From Shewanella subflava (lineage in GTDB: Bacteria > Pseudomonadota > Gammaproteobacteria > Enterobacterales > Shewanellaceae): DNA of 64,000 nucleotides. Below are positions 29,972-39,292 of this stretch, in pieces (within the stretch, counting starts at the first letter, position 1; each line of letters opens with the position of its first letter). Location: the NCBI RefSeq assembly GCF_025971955.1, contig NZ_JAPDMX010000002.1, positions 248,001 to 312,000 on the forward strand, given 5' to 3'. The position numbers and the translations under genes were made by a program. The notes under the pieces are model-generated. The model made no database searches. It had not been told where the DNA came from and worked only from the letters and a program-made list of their open reading frames with translations.

Positions 29972-30065
29972 AATGTGACTCCTTCCTGTTTGACTGCTAG
30001 TCAGTTAACACGGCTGCACAATACAGCACGTGAGATTCTTGTAATGAATAAAATGGTTTTTGCTG

Positions 30066-31721
30066 TTAAGCGGTTAAAAGCTCGTAGCCCGGTAGTGTTA
30101 AAAAGTCTACCAATTCATCTGATGTGGTAATTTGTTCAAGTAATTCAGCCGCTTTAGCAAACTGACCTGACTCGTAACGCGCATCACCTAACTCTTGCTG
30201 CACATTAATTAACTCTTCTGCCAGCATGGTTCTGAATAAATCCTTAGTGACTAATTTGCCGTTCGATAAGGTTTTACCGTGTTGGATCCACTGCCATATT
30301 GAAGTGCGCGATATTTCAGCTGTTGCCGCATCTTCCATTAGGCCGTAAATCGGTACGCAACCGTTACCCTGGATCCACGCTTCAATGTATTGAACCGCAA
30401 TACGAATATTTAAACGCATACCCGATTCTGTTCGTTCCCCATCACATGGCATGAGCAGTTCTGAAGCTAAAATGGGCGCATCAACGTCGCGAGTAATATG
30501 TAATTGGTTGGTTCTATCACCGCCAATATAGTCGTTGAAAATAGCCATAGCAGTATCCGCAAGTCCAGGGTGAGCAACCCAAGTGCCATCGTGACCATTT
30601 CGCGCTTCGAGTTCTTTATCACCGCGAACCTTTGTTAACACTTGTAAATTAGTCGCTTCGTCTTTAGCCGGAATGAATGCCGCCATTCCCCCCATCGCTA
30701 ATGCCCCGCGTTTGTGACAGGTTTTAATTAATAAACGTGAATAGGCACTTAAAAACTTAGTATCCATTGTTACCGCTTGGCGATCGGGTAATACCCTATC
30801 TGCATGGCGTTTAAGCGTTTTGATATAACTGAAAATGTAATCCCAACGCCCACAATTTAGCGCCACGATATTTGAACGTAGCTCATATAGAATTTCGTCC
30901 ATTTCAAATACAGCAGGTAATGTCTCAATCAAACAAGTACATTTAATGGTGCCAGGCTTTAAGCAAAAACGTTCTTCAACAAAAGCAAAAACTTTTGCCC
31001 ACCAACGTGCTTCAATATGACTTTCTAGTTTTGGAATATAAAAATAAGGGCCTGAATTTTTAGCGAGTAACTGATGGTAGTTATGATAAAAATACAACGC
31101 AAAATCCATCAAACCGCCAGGAATGGGCTTGCCTTTGTATTCAACGTGCTTTTCTTTTAAGTGCAGGCCACGAACCCGAGCAATTAACACTGCAGGATCA
31201 GGATTCAACTTGTACTGCTTGCCCGTTTCTGGCGCAGTGAACTCAATATCTCCACGCACTGCATCACGTAAGTTAATTTGGCCTTCAACCACTTTTTGCC
31301 AGCTAGGGGCAAGTGAGTCTTCAAAATCTGCCATAAACACTTTAACGTTGGCATTTAACGCGTTAATGATCATCTTACGATCAACTGGACCGGTAATTTC
31401 AACACGGCGGTCAGTTAAATCTTGTGGTATGCCACGAATCGACCAATCGCCGTCACGAATAGCACGGGTTTCAGGTAAAAAATCTGGCAATTCGCCACCA
31501 TCAATACGCGCTTGTTTTTTCTTACGTTTTTCAAGCAATTGTGGTACTTCTGCGGCAAAGCGGCTACATAAACTGTCAAGTAATGCCACCGCGCCAGAAT
31601 TAAACACTTCTTCTTGTCCTGCTATTGCTGGGCCTACAATGACTAAATCTGAAGTGCTTACAGAAGTTGACTGATCAGATGTTGTCTTACTGTACTGTGC
31701 TACTAATTGCTCTGCCGTCAT
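30066..31721 (-). CDS. aceB: malate synthase A
   Basis: Second enzyme of the glyoxylate shunt, which condenses glyoxylate with acetyl-CoA to malate. The 551 residues match the A isoform. Landmarks are VKVFMADFEDSLAPSW, the catalytic Arg/Glu region (IARVRGLHLKE; TCLIETLPAVFEMDEILYELR), NCGRWDYIFSYIK and GGMAAFIPAKDE. It is upstream of aceA and transcribed from the long AT-rich region to its right. Confidence 0.97.
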   Translation of the reverse strand: MTAEQLVAQYSKTTSDQSTSVSTSDLVIVGPAIAGQEEVFNSGAVALLDSLCSRFAAEVPQLLEKRKKKQARIDGGELPDFLPETRAIRDGDWSIRGIPQDLTDRRVEITGPVDRKMIINALNANVKVFMADFEDSLAPSWQKVVEGQINLRDAVRGDIEFTAPETGKQYKLNPDPAVLIARVRGLHLKEKHVEYKGKPIPGGLMDFALYFYHNYHQLLAKNSGPYFYIPKLESHIEARWWAKVFAFVEERFCLKPGTIKCTCLIETLPAVFEMDEILYELRSNIVALNCGRWDYIFSYIKTLKRHADRVLPDRQAVTMDTKFLSAYSRLLIKTCHKRGALAMGGMAAFIPAKDEATNLQVLTKVRGDKELEARNGHDGTWVAHPGLADTAMAIFNDYIGGDRTNQLHITRDVDAPILASELLMPCDGERTESGMRLNIRIAVQYIEAWIQGNGCVPIYGLMEDAATAEISRTSIWQWIQHGKTLSNGKLVTKDLFRTMLAEELINVQQELGDARYESGQFAKAAELLEQITTSDELVDFLTLPGYELLTA

Positions 31722-32797
31722 AACCTGACTCCCTTGGTGCGACCTTCATTGTTTATGCATTATGTTTGAACATATTCACTCGTAAGCGTTTAAAAACGAA
31801 AGTTAAGCATTACAGATAGACAGTTCAGAATATTTAAAGCTGCTTGCTTAACATACTGCAAATGAATCTGAGCTATCTATCTAACCACTTCTACTTAACT
31901 CTCTCGCTCAATCAAACTGTCAAATGTTCGTTTCGCATTAAAAACTACGCAAAAACAGTTGTATTTGCAACAGTTCAAACCTTACCAATTTAGTCAAAAC
32001 CCGCTCTAAAAACACCTTTTAAAATGGTAATACCAAACCCAAAAACAAACAATAAACAACTGATTATAAATAATAAAATAAAACTTAACCTTGTAAAATT
32101 CACACTGTAAAATTAAAAGGTCTTACCTTATTACCAATAAAATTTGACGATATATTAAAACGTAAATTAATTACATATCGTAAATAATTTTATACACAAC
32201 TTTAGTCGAATTAGGCATTCTGAATAAATAAAGCCTGTTTTGAACTCACCTAAGGGGAACACCTTAATATATATAAGATACAACAACTTAACATTTTTAA
32301 AACAATCTCACATTTCAAACGACCGTTTCAAATTAACCTTTACGTCAACGTAATATTGCACATCAATATTTCGAGCTATTGGCGGATGCGCGTTATCAGA
32401 TCATCAATCTCTTTATGAGTGGTATTGATGAAAAAAAATTTAATTTATTTGCATTTTTAATGATTTAATTGCATCAGATGGGGCGGAAAAAGGCTGAAAT
32501 GACCATTTATCATGAGTTAAGACTGTTTTGCACTCTTTAAAATCTGGCTCAAATTATGACTTGCTATGTTCCGATATCGCCAAAATGTTGAGTGATATTC
32601 ATTAAATACCTCAACAAAGCTGTTATGACATTGGTAATAAAAATGCCCTTTACCGGCAAACCTGCATTCGATTAATAGAACCTAACATCGTTAAATCTCC
32701 TATGATCCGATGATGAGATAGATGAATAAGATTAAAAATCATTATATTCAATGACATACAAAAAACGTTAACTTTAAGCTGGTAAAGGCTAATTTAG

Positions 32798-32994
32798 TCT
32801 CAACTTGGGTTAAGCGGTGCTCAATAAACTGAATTCAACAGATTGAGCTTATTTAGGCGCAAACTGGTCATGTGTTTTGAAAACAAGGCGCATTTACACG
32901 TGCAATAACTGGCCTAGTACAGGCTAAAGAAACGCAGTTAGCCAGATAAAGAGCTGTTTGCTAAGCGTTTATTATCCCCTCCAGAGGTTAATTT
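32798..32994 (-). repeat. dispersed palindromic repeat, copy B
   Basis: Inverted copy of 23311-23505. It contains a near-perfect 30-base palindrome (starting GCTCAATAAACTGAATTC, ending CAGATTGAGC) at about 32819-32848. Copies A and B face each other across about 9.3 kb. Confidence 0.85.
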
Positions 32995-33100
32995 AACCAT
33001 CAATAGGAGGTCAGCTTGGGTTAAATCGTCGCGCAACCGCCGTCAACCTTGAGGAGGTATTGTATTGCATATCAATTCAACACACTTAACGGTGCAAAGT

Positions 33101-33140
33101 GCTGTTTGATATACATTTATTACCCCAAATCGAGGTTAAC
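33101..33140 (-). repeat. partial degenerate copy of the palindromic repeat
   Basis: GCTGTTTG, then TTTATTACCCC and GAGGTTAAC, repeat the right end of copy B (GCTGTTTG, TTTATTATCCCC, GAGGTTAAT) with the same spacing. Only about 40 bases can be aligned. Confidence 0.6.
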
Positions 33141-33263
33141 TCATCTTGTTGATAAATTGGAATAAAGGGGGGAAGTAAGGTTTGGGGATCGTCACTTAAT
33201 CATGCGCTCCCTCATCGATGGCATTAAGATCAGTGATTATAATGCAGGGTAAAAACGATACCC

Positions 33264-35006
33264 CTATGCGAAGCTAGGTTGATAAATAAGCGCTTTATTT
33301 CGGCCTTGACGTTTACTTTCATACAAGGCGATATCTGCGCGACTTAATAATGGATCAAGACTTAAATCCCCCTCTTCCAGCGTACTGAGCCCAATACTGA
33401 TGGTAATTGAAAAATTATGACCCGAATACTTGGTGTTAATGTTATCAATTTCAGAACGGATCGATTCTGCCAATATCAGTGCTGCTGATAATTCTGTATT
33501 AGGTAGATATAACACAAACTCTTCGCCGCCCATTCGACAAAAAATATCCGTTGGCCGAATAATATCTTGAATCACATGAGCCACTTTTTTAATTGTCCAA
33601 TCCCCTGTTGCATGACCGAAACGATCATTAATTGATTTGAAAAAATCTAAATCTAAAATCATCACCGAAAAATGACTTTTATTAGTCAGCACTTGTACCA
33701 GCTCATCTTCTGCTAAATCTAAGCCTGTTTGACGGTTATAAATCCCCGTTAGACCGTCTCGCTGAGCTTGGCGCCTAAATTGATTACGCTGCAACCATGC
33801 CGTTAAGAGTAAGAGAACTAATCCAATACATACCCCAAACAGCAAAGTAGAAAACATCATCGATGAGCTTTTTTCTTTCAACATCAGATCTTTTTGTTGC
33901 ATCATTAACATGCGTTCTTGTTGCAAACTTTTATTTTCTCTTTTGGTTTCAGCATTATTGAAGCGCGCCATTTGGTAAGCATTTTGTTTATTCGTTTTAT
34001 CATCTAAATATTGTAAATCTAACGTATGAGCAATAAGTTGATACTGGTATGCCTTTGCGTAGTCACCATCTTTACTTGCCAACATGGCTAATACCTCGTT
34101 AGCTTGCTTCTTCGCAAATTGATTCACTTTGTCATCATTAAGCTTACTCAGCTCTTGGGCGTATTCAGCAGCCCTATCGTAATCCTTTTGATAGAAATAA
34201 ATTTTACTTAAGTAGGCCTTAACCTCATTAATTTCAAGTTGAAATCGAAACGTTTCGTAACCCGCTAATGCGGTTTCAAACATAGGTCTGGCTTGAACTA
34301 ATTGGCCGAGTTCAAAGTAACTCTGTGCTTGCCCCTTAATAGACATATTGGCAATTAATGGCTGCTCGTTAGCGGCACAATAGATTTGTGAGTCTTTGAA
34401 TAAGTCGTTTGCCAGCGGATATTGTGTCAGCTTTAACGTGGCGACAGCTAAATATAATTTAGCGTAACATTCATTTTTAGTGTCTTGACCCTGATTGATA
34501 TCAAGCACTAAATTAGCCGTATCTCGCATTTCATCGTACGCATTTAAATCTAATAAGATATTTAATAAGCGCACATATGAAGCCACTTTTAAACGGTTAT
34601 CCTGATAACTTTCAATTCTGGATAAATTCATTTCCAACATAGAAAATGCAGCTTCGTAGTTTCGTTGCATTAAATAGATAGTGACTTTGTAAAGGTAAAT
34701 TCGAGTCAATAGCTCTTCTGAAGGTTCAAAAGATAACGCAATATCAAGTGAGTGATGGGCCTGTTCCAATTCGGATAAGTATAAATGCTTGATACTCGAC
34801 AACGTATGATAGGTTGCTAACTGTGGGCGGGTGAATTGAGAAACCGAAGGCGCTAACTCAGTAAATACCATTTCTGCTTGAGGTAAGTCCGTTTGCAACA
34901 ATTTATCGAGTTGAGCCAGGCGTTCATCAAAATTTTGAGACGCAAAAACACTACTGGCAAAAAACAATGGAATGAAGAAACCGCAAATAAGCCTCTTGAG
35001 TGTCAT
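33264..35006 (-). CDS. TPR-GGDEF diguanylate cyclase
   Basis: Predicted membrane-bound enzyme making cyclic di-GMP. The 580 residues consist of a signal/anchor (LICGFFIPLFFASSVFA) and a TPR-rich periplasmic sensor domain (~25-360). Then come a transmembrane helix (FSTLLFGVCIGLVLLLLTAWL, ~395-415) and a C-terminal GGDEF domain with active-site GGEEF at residues 493-497. The catalytic motif is intact; no RxxD inhibitory site is obvious upstream. I choose the ATG at 35006 (MTLKRLICG), which lies only 4 bases after the stop codon of the small precursor gene, so translation is probably coupled. Third gene of the borosin-like operon. Confidence 0.9.
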   Translation of the reverse strand: MTLKRLICGFFIPLFFASSVFASQNFDERLAQLDKLLQTDLPQAEMVFTELAPSVSQFTRPQLATYHTLSSIKHLYLSELEQAHHSLDIALSFEPSEELLTRIYLYKVTIYLMQRNYEAAFSMLEMNLSRIESYQDNRLKVASYVRLLNILLDLNAYDEMRDTANLVLDINQGQDTKNECYAKLYLAVATLKLTQYPLANDLFKDSQIYCAANEQPLIANMSIKGQAQSYFELGQLVQARPMFETALAGYETFRFQLEINEVKAYLSKIYFYQKDYDRAAEYAQELSKLNDDKVNQFAKKQANEVLAMLASKDGDYAKAYQYQLIAHTLDLQYLDDKTNKQNAYQMARFNNAETKRENKSLQQERMLMMQQKDLMLKEKSSSMMFSTLLFGVCIGLVLLLLTAWLQRNQFRRQAQRDGLTGIYNRQTGLDLAEDELVQVLTNKSHFSVMILDLDFFKSINDRFGHATGDWTIKKVAHVIQDIIRPTDIFCRMGGEEFVLYLPNTELSAALILAESIRSEIDNINTKYSGHNFSITISIGLSTLEEGDLSLDPLLSRADIALYESKRQGRNKALIYQPSFA

Positions 35007-35010
35007 GTTA

Positions 35011-35223
35011 TTATTCTGTCGGAGTCGCGATAACCACATAAGCCTGCATTAAGGAGTCACCTAATTGCGCTTTTAAGCCATTTATATCACCCGATAAAAC
35101 CAGCTCGATTTCCTGTTTAGTTAACCCATTTGCCAGCATGACCCCTTTAGGATCCGCTTTGTAGGCTTCTAATAATCCAGCATCAGCCGATAATGCCTGA
35201 GCAAATTGTTGTAATTTTGACAT
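35011..35223 (-). CDS. sonA: split-borosin-type precursor peptide (SonA-like)
   Basis: A 70-residue acidic, helix-rich peptide beginning MSKLQQFAQALSADAGLLEA and ending QAYVVIATPTE. The first ~52 residues resemble the helical leader/binding domain of SonA-type precursors (Nif11-like character: DPKGVMLANGLTKQEIELVLSGD). The last dozen residues would be the core that is backbone N-methylated, with the hydrophobic YVVIA stretch as the likely target. A GGAG site precedes the ATG. It lies 30 bases after the methyltransferase gene and 4 bases before the diguanylate cyclase gene. Assignment is from family knowledge of the Shewanella oneidensis SonM/SonA system; the exact methylated residues are inference. 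Confidence 0.8.
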   Translation of the reverse strand: MSKLQQFAQALSADAGLLEAYKADPKGVMLANGLTKQEIELVLSGDINGLKAQLGDSLMQAYVVIATPTE

Positions 35224-35253
35224 ATTATCTCCGTAAAAATGTCACTCGTTCAG

Positions 35254-36123
35254 CTAACCGATATTAGCCGCAGTGATCCCTAATTGTTCTAATACTTGAT
35301 GATTAAATGATAATGCCTTTGCAGGCGGTATCATCAAAGTGCTGACTGCATTGAGCTTTGTATAAGGCAGTTGTTCAAGGGTAATTGATTCTATCCTTGG
35401 TTGTTGAAAAGGCAACGTCGCCGCTTCATAGACTATAACTGGGTGTGTTAAGGGATACCATTGATTTAAATGCGTAACCAGTATCTTTAGCTTATACACT
35501 GTTGTAGAAAATTGGGTTAACGTGTACTCACCCGCTAGTGCAATTTGCCATAATAATAAATGACTGCAAGTATTGGGTATATGGTCATAAAGCAAAAATT
35601 GCGTTGCCTCAAAACTCTGGTGCCCCACAGTGCCAGGATCTATGCCTAAATCAGCCCATAAGCAAGCCTCAGCCGAAATACCAGGTAACATTTTAGCTTC
35701 AAATCCCTCGCTGCGCGCTAACGCTATTGCTCGGTGGGCTACACAGGCAAATACCCCTGGATGGCCATAAAAGGCGCATACCACTAATTTTCCTAATCGG
35801 ACTTGAGTTAAAATCTCATCAACCATCTGCCTATAGGTTTCACGGCGGTTTTTAAGCTCCCCCTCTAGTGCGTAAAAAGGCTGTAAAGACTGCACATTAT
35901 CATTAAGAGAAGCTAACCATCGCTGTGAAAAACCATCGGTGACTAAAGAATACACCACATCGGCAATTTCAATATAACTTTGACTTAACACACTTATTTG
36001 ACCACCTAGCTGCATACCTGTACCAACACAGACTAAACGTCCTGTGTGTTTAACCGCGGTATTTTCGTGATCAGGCGGGCAAGCTTGATTGACATTGGGA
36101 TCAGTGTGCATCACACAACTCAT
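35254..36123 (-). CDS. sonM: split-borosin-type alpha-N-methyltransferase (SonM-like)
   Basis: SAM-dependent methyltransferase of the tetrapyrrole-methylase fold. It shows the glycine-rich VGTGMQLGGQ (residues 33-42), then FYALEGELKNRRETY (83-97), YGHPGVFA (119-126), GISAEACLWADLGIDPG and HLLLWQIALAGE. Tyr84, Arg93, Tyr97 and Tyr119 have the same spacing as the catalytic Tyr/Arg set I recall for fungal OphMA. Such enzymes methylate backbone amides of a peptide; in the split class the peptide is a separate protein, here encoded directly downstream. The N-terminus carries about 28 extra residues before the fold starts (three Cys among them). First gene of the operon. Confidence 0.85.
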   Translation of the reverse strand: MSCVMHTDPNVNQACPPDHENTAVKHTGRLVCVGTGMQLGGQISVLSQSYIEIADVVYSLVTDGFSQRWLASLNDNVQSLQPFYALEGELKNRRETYRQMVDEILTQVRLGKLVVCAFYGHPGVFACVAHRAIALARSEGFEAKMLPGISAEACLWADLGIDPGTVGHQSFEATQFLLYDHIPNTCSHLLLWQIALAGEYTLTQFSTTVYKLKILVTHLNQWYPLTHPVIVYEAATLPFQQPRIESITLEQLPYTKLNAVSTLMIPPAKALSFNHQVLEQLGITAANIG

Positions 36124-36621
36124 TCATTATTATTATCTCTAATTATACTGCAGCGCAAAACTCAACAACATTTTAATTACATCAAGTTAAACAATTTGAG
36201 TAATAATTCCAATGCTTTTTAGTCCTAGGGCGTGTTTATCTTTGTTGATAAATTATGAAGCTGGCAATATTCTGTCAGGCAATCACAAATGAACGCCGTT
36301 TAACCCGCTAAATAAGTGAATCTGCGGGCAGAATAACTGAATAATAGCCACAAGCCTTAAGGCTGAGGCTAAAATGACTTTATTCTGCGTTGGATAATCT
36401 TGACGTATACCAACTATGCCCGCAATTATCCGCCTTGCCTAAAGTCATTTATCTCGCAACATAAAAATAAACAAAGATAACCACGCCCCAATAATCACAA
36501 TTTAATCCATGAACTTATCGCCATAAAATGAATCAAATGACCTGCAAGTAACATCCCCCCTTGTCAGGATAGGGCTTGCTTGGGTATGATGGCCGACAGA
36601 ATTTGGGAAGTAGCACAGACA
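36124..36621. other. intergenic region with MITE-like repeat upstream of bamE
   Basis: About 500 bases. It holds the upstream region of the leftward borosin-like operon, the second MITE-like repeat (36228-36488) and the bamE promoter region. No gene is supported. Confidence 0.65.
36228..36488. repeat. MITE-like repeat, copy 2
   Basis: 261 bases bounded by GGGCGTGTTTATCTTTGTT and AACAAAGATAACCACGCCC as terminal inverted repeats. It is the inverted counterpart of 9360-9621 and encodes no transposase. It separates the borosin-like operon from bamE. Confidence 0.88.
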
Positions 36622-37113
36622 ATGATTAACAAAAAACAAAGTCTTACTCTGTTAAGCGCAGTAGCATTATCTATCTCTTTAAGTGGTTGTGGTGTATTCG
36701 ATTGGCTAATTTATAAGCCTGATGTACCGCAAGGCAACTATATGGAGTCACAGCAGGTCGATAAGTTACGTATCGACATGACCAAAGAACAAGCTGAATA
36801 TATTTTAGGCCGTCCAGTTTTACGCGATAGCTTTGCCGATGATACTTGGTACTATGTCTATCACTTTAAAAGTGGCCGTGATGCCAGTATCATCCATAAA
36901 GAATTAGTGATTCACTTTATTGATGGCAAAATTAGCCGTGTTGAAGGGGATTATGATCTCAGTGCAGACTTTAATATTCCATTAAGTGAAAGTAAATTGC
37001 CGTCGATTAACGAGCCAGAAGATGATCCACTCATTCCTGAAACTCGACCTGACTCAAAGCCACTTGTTGAAGAAAAACGTGGTTTAAACACTTCGAACGT
37101 CGATGAAAACTAA
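36622..37113 (+). CDS. bamE: outer membrane assembly lipoprotein BamE (SmpA/OmlA)
   Basis: Small lipoprotein of the BAM complex. The lipoprotein signal ends in SLSGC. The mature domain carries the family pattern QVDKLRIDMTKEQAEYILGRPVLRDSFADDTWYYVYHFKSG. The C-terminal ~45 residues are an acidic/proline-rich extension. I start the gene at ATG 36622 (MINKKQSLTLL), which gives a normal signal peptide; an in-frame upstream ATG at 36580 would not. Divergent genomic order bamE-(ratB, ratA)-smpB is conserved in gammaproteobacteria. Confidence 0.94.
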   Translation: MINKKQSLTLLSAVALSISLSGCGVFDWLIYKPDVPQGNYMESQQVDKLRIDMTKEQAEYILGRPVLRDSFADDTWYYVYHFKSGRDASIIHKELVIHFIDGKISRVEGDYDLSADFNIPLSESKLPSINEPEDDPLIPETRPDSKPLVEEKRGLNTSNVDEN

Positions 37114-37143
37114 ATAATAGCTACAAGTGATCTTCAACCCAAA

Positions 37144-37172
37144 AAAAGCAGAGCATAATCGCTCTGCTTTTT
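37144..37172 (+). terminator. intrinsic terminator after bamE
   Basis: Stem AAAGCAGAGC / GCTCTGCTTT with a 6-base loop and T-run, 30 bases after the bamE stop codon. Confidence 0.85.
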
Positions 37173-37400
37173 CGTGTTCAACAATCTTGTCAAATTAAGC
37201 TTACGGCCCCCAACTACAAGCTATTCTATTAATCACAATCATTCCAAAACCTGCAGATAAGTGTTCAGAAATAGCCAAGAAAAATACAGTATAAAAGCAG
37301 TCTGTTATGAACATTTGTCATGTTACAATCTAAAAACTCAAGGCAGTTAGCTGTACCAATACCGGTTTAATATTGTTTATTCGTCCGATTAGAGCTTAGG

Positions 37401-37736
37401 TTAACTAAGCTTAGCCCCAGTAATTTTATTAATCCTGCCTTCATCTTTAGCCTTTTCTGCACGTTTACGGCGCACATCTTTAGGATCGGCAATGAGTGGA
37501 CGATAAATTTCGACTCTTTGCCCAGGCACAAGCACCTCATCATGCTTAGCTTGACGACTGAAAACACCCAGCTTAACCGTTTCTAAATCTATCTGCGGGA
37601 AAAAAGCACAAATATCACTTTGCTTAACTGCCTCAATAAAAGTGCAGCCTGGTTTTACCATCACGGTTATAATTTTTTGTTGTTTAGGTAAAGCATAAAT
37701 AACATCAACAGCAAACGGTTCTTGTTCAGTTATCAC
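37401..37736 (-). CDS. ratB: RatB, RnfH-family ubiquitin-like protein
   Basis: A 111-residue RnfH/RatB protein with a ubiquitin-like beta-grasp fold (FAVDVIYALPKQQKIITVMVKPGCTFIEAV ... RVEIYRPLIADPKDVRRKRAEKAK). The cellular role of the family is unresolved. It overlaps the 3' end of ratA by 11 bases, so the two are translationally linked. Confidence 0.92.
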   Translation of the reverse strand: MITEQEPFAVDVIYALPKQQKIITVMVKPGCTFIEAVKQSDICAFFPQIDLETVKLGVFSRQAKHDEVLVPGQRVEIYRPLIADPKDVRRKRAEKAKDEGRINKITGAKLS

Positions 37737-38163
37737 GATAAATCACCTTCGCTCGCTCGGTAAATGCCGTGACCATAGACGACATTAATTGTTTAAACAC
37801 TCGCCCAAAAGCTAAGTCTGAAAGTGGATTTGAAAACTCAAAATCTAAATCAAACTCAACTTTACAAGCATCGTCGGTGAGTTCAGTAAATACCCATAAA
37901 CCATTCAAACGCTTAAAAGGCCCGTTTTCTAATGCTAAAGCGATACGTTTACCTGCTTCCACTTGATTACGTGTGGTAAACGTCTTTTTGATACCAGCTT
38001 TGCTAACATCAACCGACGCAACCATAGTTTTACCATCAAATTCAATCACTTTTCCGCCAACGCACCCGGGTAAAAACGCGTGATAAGATTCAACGTCGTT
38101 GACTAATTCATACATTTGCATGGCACTAAAGCGTACCAATACACTTTTGGAAATTTTAGGCAT
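37726..38163 (-). CDS. ratA: RatA, START/COQ10-like protein
   Basis: A 145-residue member of the polyketide-cyclase/START family (KSVLVRFSAMQMYELVNDVESYHAFLPGC; GLWVFTELTDDACKVEFDLDFEFSNPL). In E. coli RatA was reported as a toxin that hinders ribosome subunit joining, while its eukaryotic relative COQ10 binds ubiquinone; which applies here is open. Divergent from smpB and overlapping ratB. Confidence 0.92.
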   Translation of the reverse strand: MPKISKSVLVRFSAMQMYELVNDVESYHAFLPGCVGGKVIEFDGKTMVASVDVSKAGIKKTFTTRNQVEAGKRIALALENGPFKRLNGLWVFTELTDDACKVEFDLDFEFSNPLSDLAFGRVFKQLMSSMVTAFTERAKVIYRDN

Positions 38164-38380
38164 TCGTACTCACTTTTCCGACATAATGATTGGATTTTAT
38201 CACGATAAATAAAAAAGGCATCTGTTGCGGCACAACATAGACGTACACAAGCCAATAATTTAGGTATAATCGTTGAATTATTAATACTCTCCCCCATATC
38301 TGTTATAAGGTAAGCCCTATAAACAGCGCTTTTCAAATGGGCAAATTACGGGCGATTTAACGCCTAGATGGTAAATAAGC

Positions 38381-38878
38381 ATGGTAAAAAAGAATTCAAA
38401 ATCAGCAAAAAATGCCCCAGCAACAATAGCACGTAATAAACGAGCCACGTTTGAATACCGTATTGAAGACAAAATCGAAGCGGGTTTAGAGTTAATGGGA
38501 TGGGAAGTAAAATCCATCCGTATGGGTAAAGTTAACTTATCTGATTGCTATGTCTATATCAAAAATGATGAAGCATTCATGCACGGTTGTACTATTCAGC
38601 CATTAAATACCGCGTCTACACATGTGGTATGTGACCCAATCCGAACAAAAAAGTTACTCTTAAAACGTAGCGAGATTGATAAGCTTGCCGGTTTAATTGA
38701 ACGCCAAGGCTATACCTTAATCCCACTTTCTATGTACTGGCGCAAAGGTGCGTGGGTAAAAGTTGAGATCGGCTTAGGTAAAGGTAAGAAAGATCACGAT
38801 AAACGTGAAGACACTAAAGAACGTGAATGGAAAGTAGAACAGTCTCGGGTGATGAAAAAAGGCAGACTGAACGGATAA
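38381..38878 (+). CDS. smpB: SsrA-binding protein SmpB
   Basis: Binds tmRNA and delivers it to stalled ribosomes for trans-translation. The 165 residues have the beta-barrel with [29 protein letters not shown] and the C-terminal tail rich in Lys/Arg ([30 protein letters not shown]) that enters the decoding centre. Its RNA partner ssrA lies 71 bases downstream. Confidence 0.97.
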   Translation: MVKKNSKSAKNAPATIARNKRATFEYRIEDKIEAGLELMGWEVKSIRMGKVNLSDCYVYIKNDEAFMHGCTIQPLNTASTHVVCDPIRTKKLLLKRSEIDKLAGLIERQGYTLIPLSMYWRKGAWVKVEIGLGKGKKDHDKREDTKEREWKVEQSRVMKKGRLNG

Positions 38879-38933
38879 TAACCAAACGATGACTTTTTGT
38901 TAATCGTCACTAGGTATTCACCAAACAACACGT

Positions 38934-38939
38934 TACACT
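38934..38939 (+). promoter_or_regulatory. candidate -10 box of ssrA
   Basis: TACACT lies 10 bases before the predicted 5' end of the mature tmRNA. No convincing -35 element is seen at 16-18 bases further upstream. Confidence 0.4.
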
Positions 38940-39039
38940 ATGACTAATTGGGGGCGATTCTGGATTCGACAGGATTCACGAAACCCAAGGAGCATGTCGA
39001 GGGGCGGTTGGCCTCGTAAAAAGCCGCACCGTTATAGTT

Positions 39040-39072
39040 GCAAACGACTCTAACTACTCTCTAGCAGCTTAG
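39040..39072 (+). other. tmRNA proteolysis tag reading frame
   Basis: Codons GCA AAC GAC TCT AAC TAC TCT CTA GCA GCT TAG give ANDSNYSLAA, the expected tag ending in LAA that is recognised by ClpXP and related proteases. Confidence 0.95.
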
Positions 39073-39272
39073 GCTAGCTAGCCATCAACCACACGTTTCG
39101 CACGTGGGCAGTGGATTTTGATGGTCATATTACATTGTGCTAGCGAGGGAACTCCGTCCGGGGGTGAACCGCGAAATAGTACCGGACTCACCAAGTAGCA
39201 TCCTGTCTTTCGGAGACTAATTGGTTAAATAAAAGAGAGACTAAACATGTAGTGCCGAGGATGTAGGCTTTC

Positions 39273-39292
39273 TGGACGCGGGTTCAAGTCCC
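39273..39292 (+). other. prophage attachment core in ssrA (att copy 1)
   Basis: TGGACGCGGGTTCAAGTCCC, in the T-arm of ssrA, is repeated exactly at 39840-39859. The 3' T-arm of tmRNA is a common integration target for tyrosine recombinases. Confidence 0.75.

Larger units (their letters stand above)
31722..33263. other. 1.5-kb AT-rich gene-free region between aceB and the borosin-like operon
   Basis: I find no credible protein gene, tRNA or rRNA here. The right part holds the dispersed palindromic repeat copy B (32798-32994) and a degenerate partial copy (33101-33140). The left part, next to aceB, must contain the aceBA promoter; it is too AT-rich to single out a -10/-35 pair with confidence. 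The size and composition suggest a site that has accumulated insertions. Confidence 0.6.

Noticed and set aside
31123-31674. 183-codon frame opposite aceB
   Set aside because: Fully antisense to a well-supported essential-pathway gene; explained by codon structure of aceB.
32400-32480. Short frame MSGIDEKKFNLFAFLMI in the aceB-borosin gap
   Set aside because: Only 17 codons, no ribosome-binding site, in AT-rich DNA.
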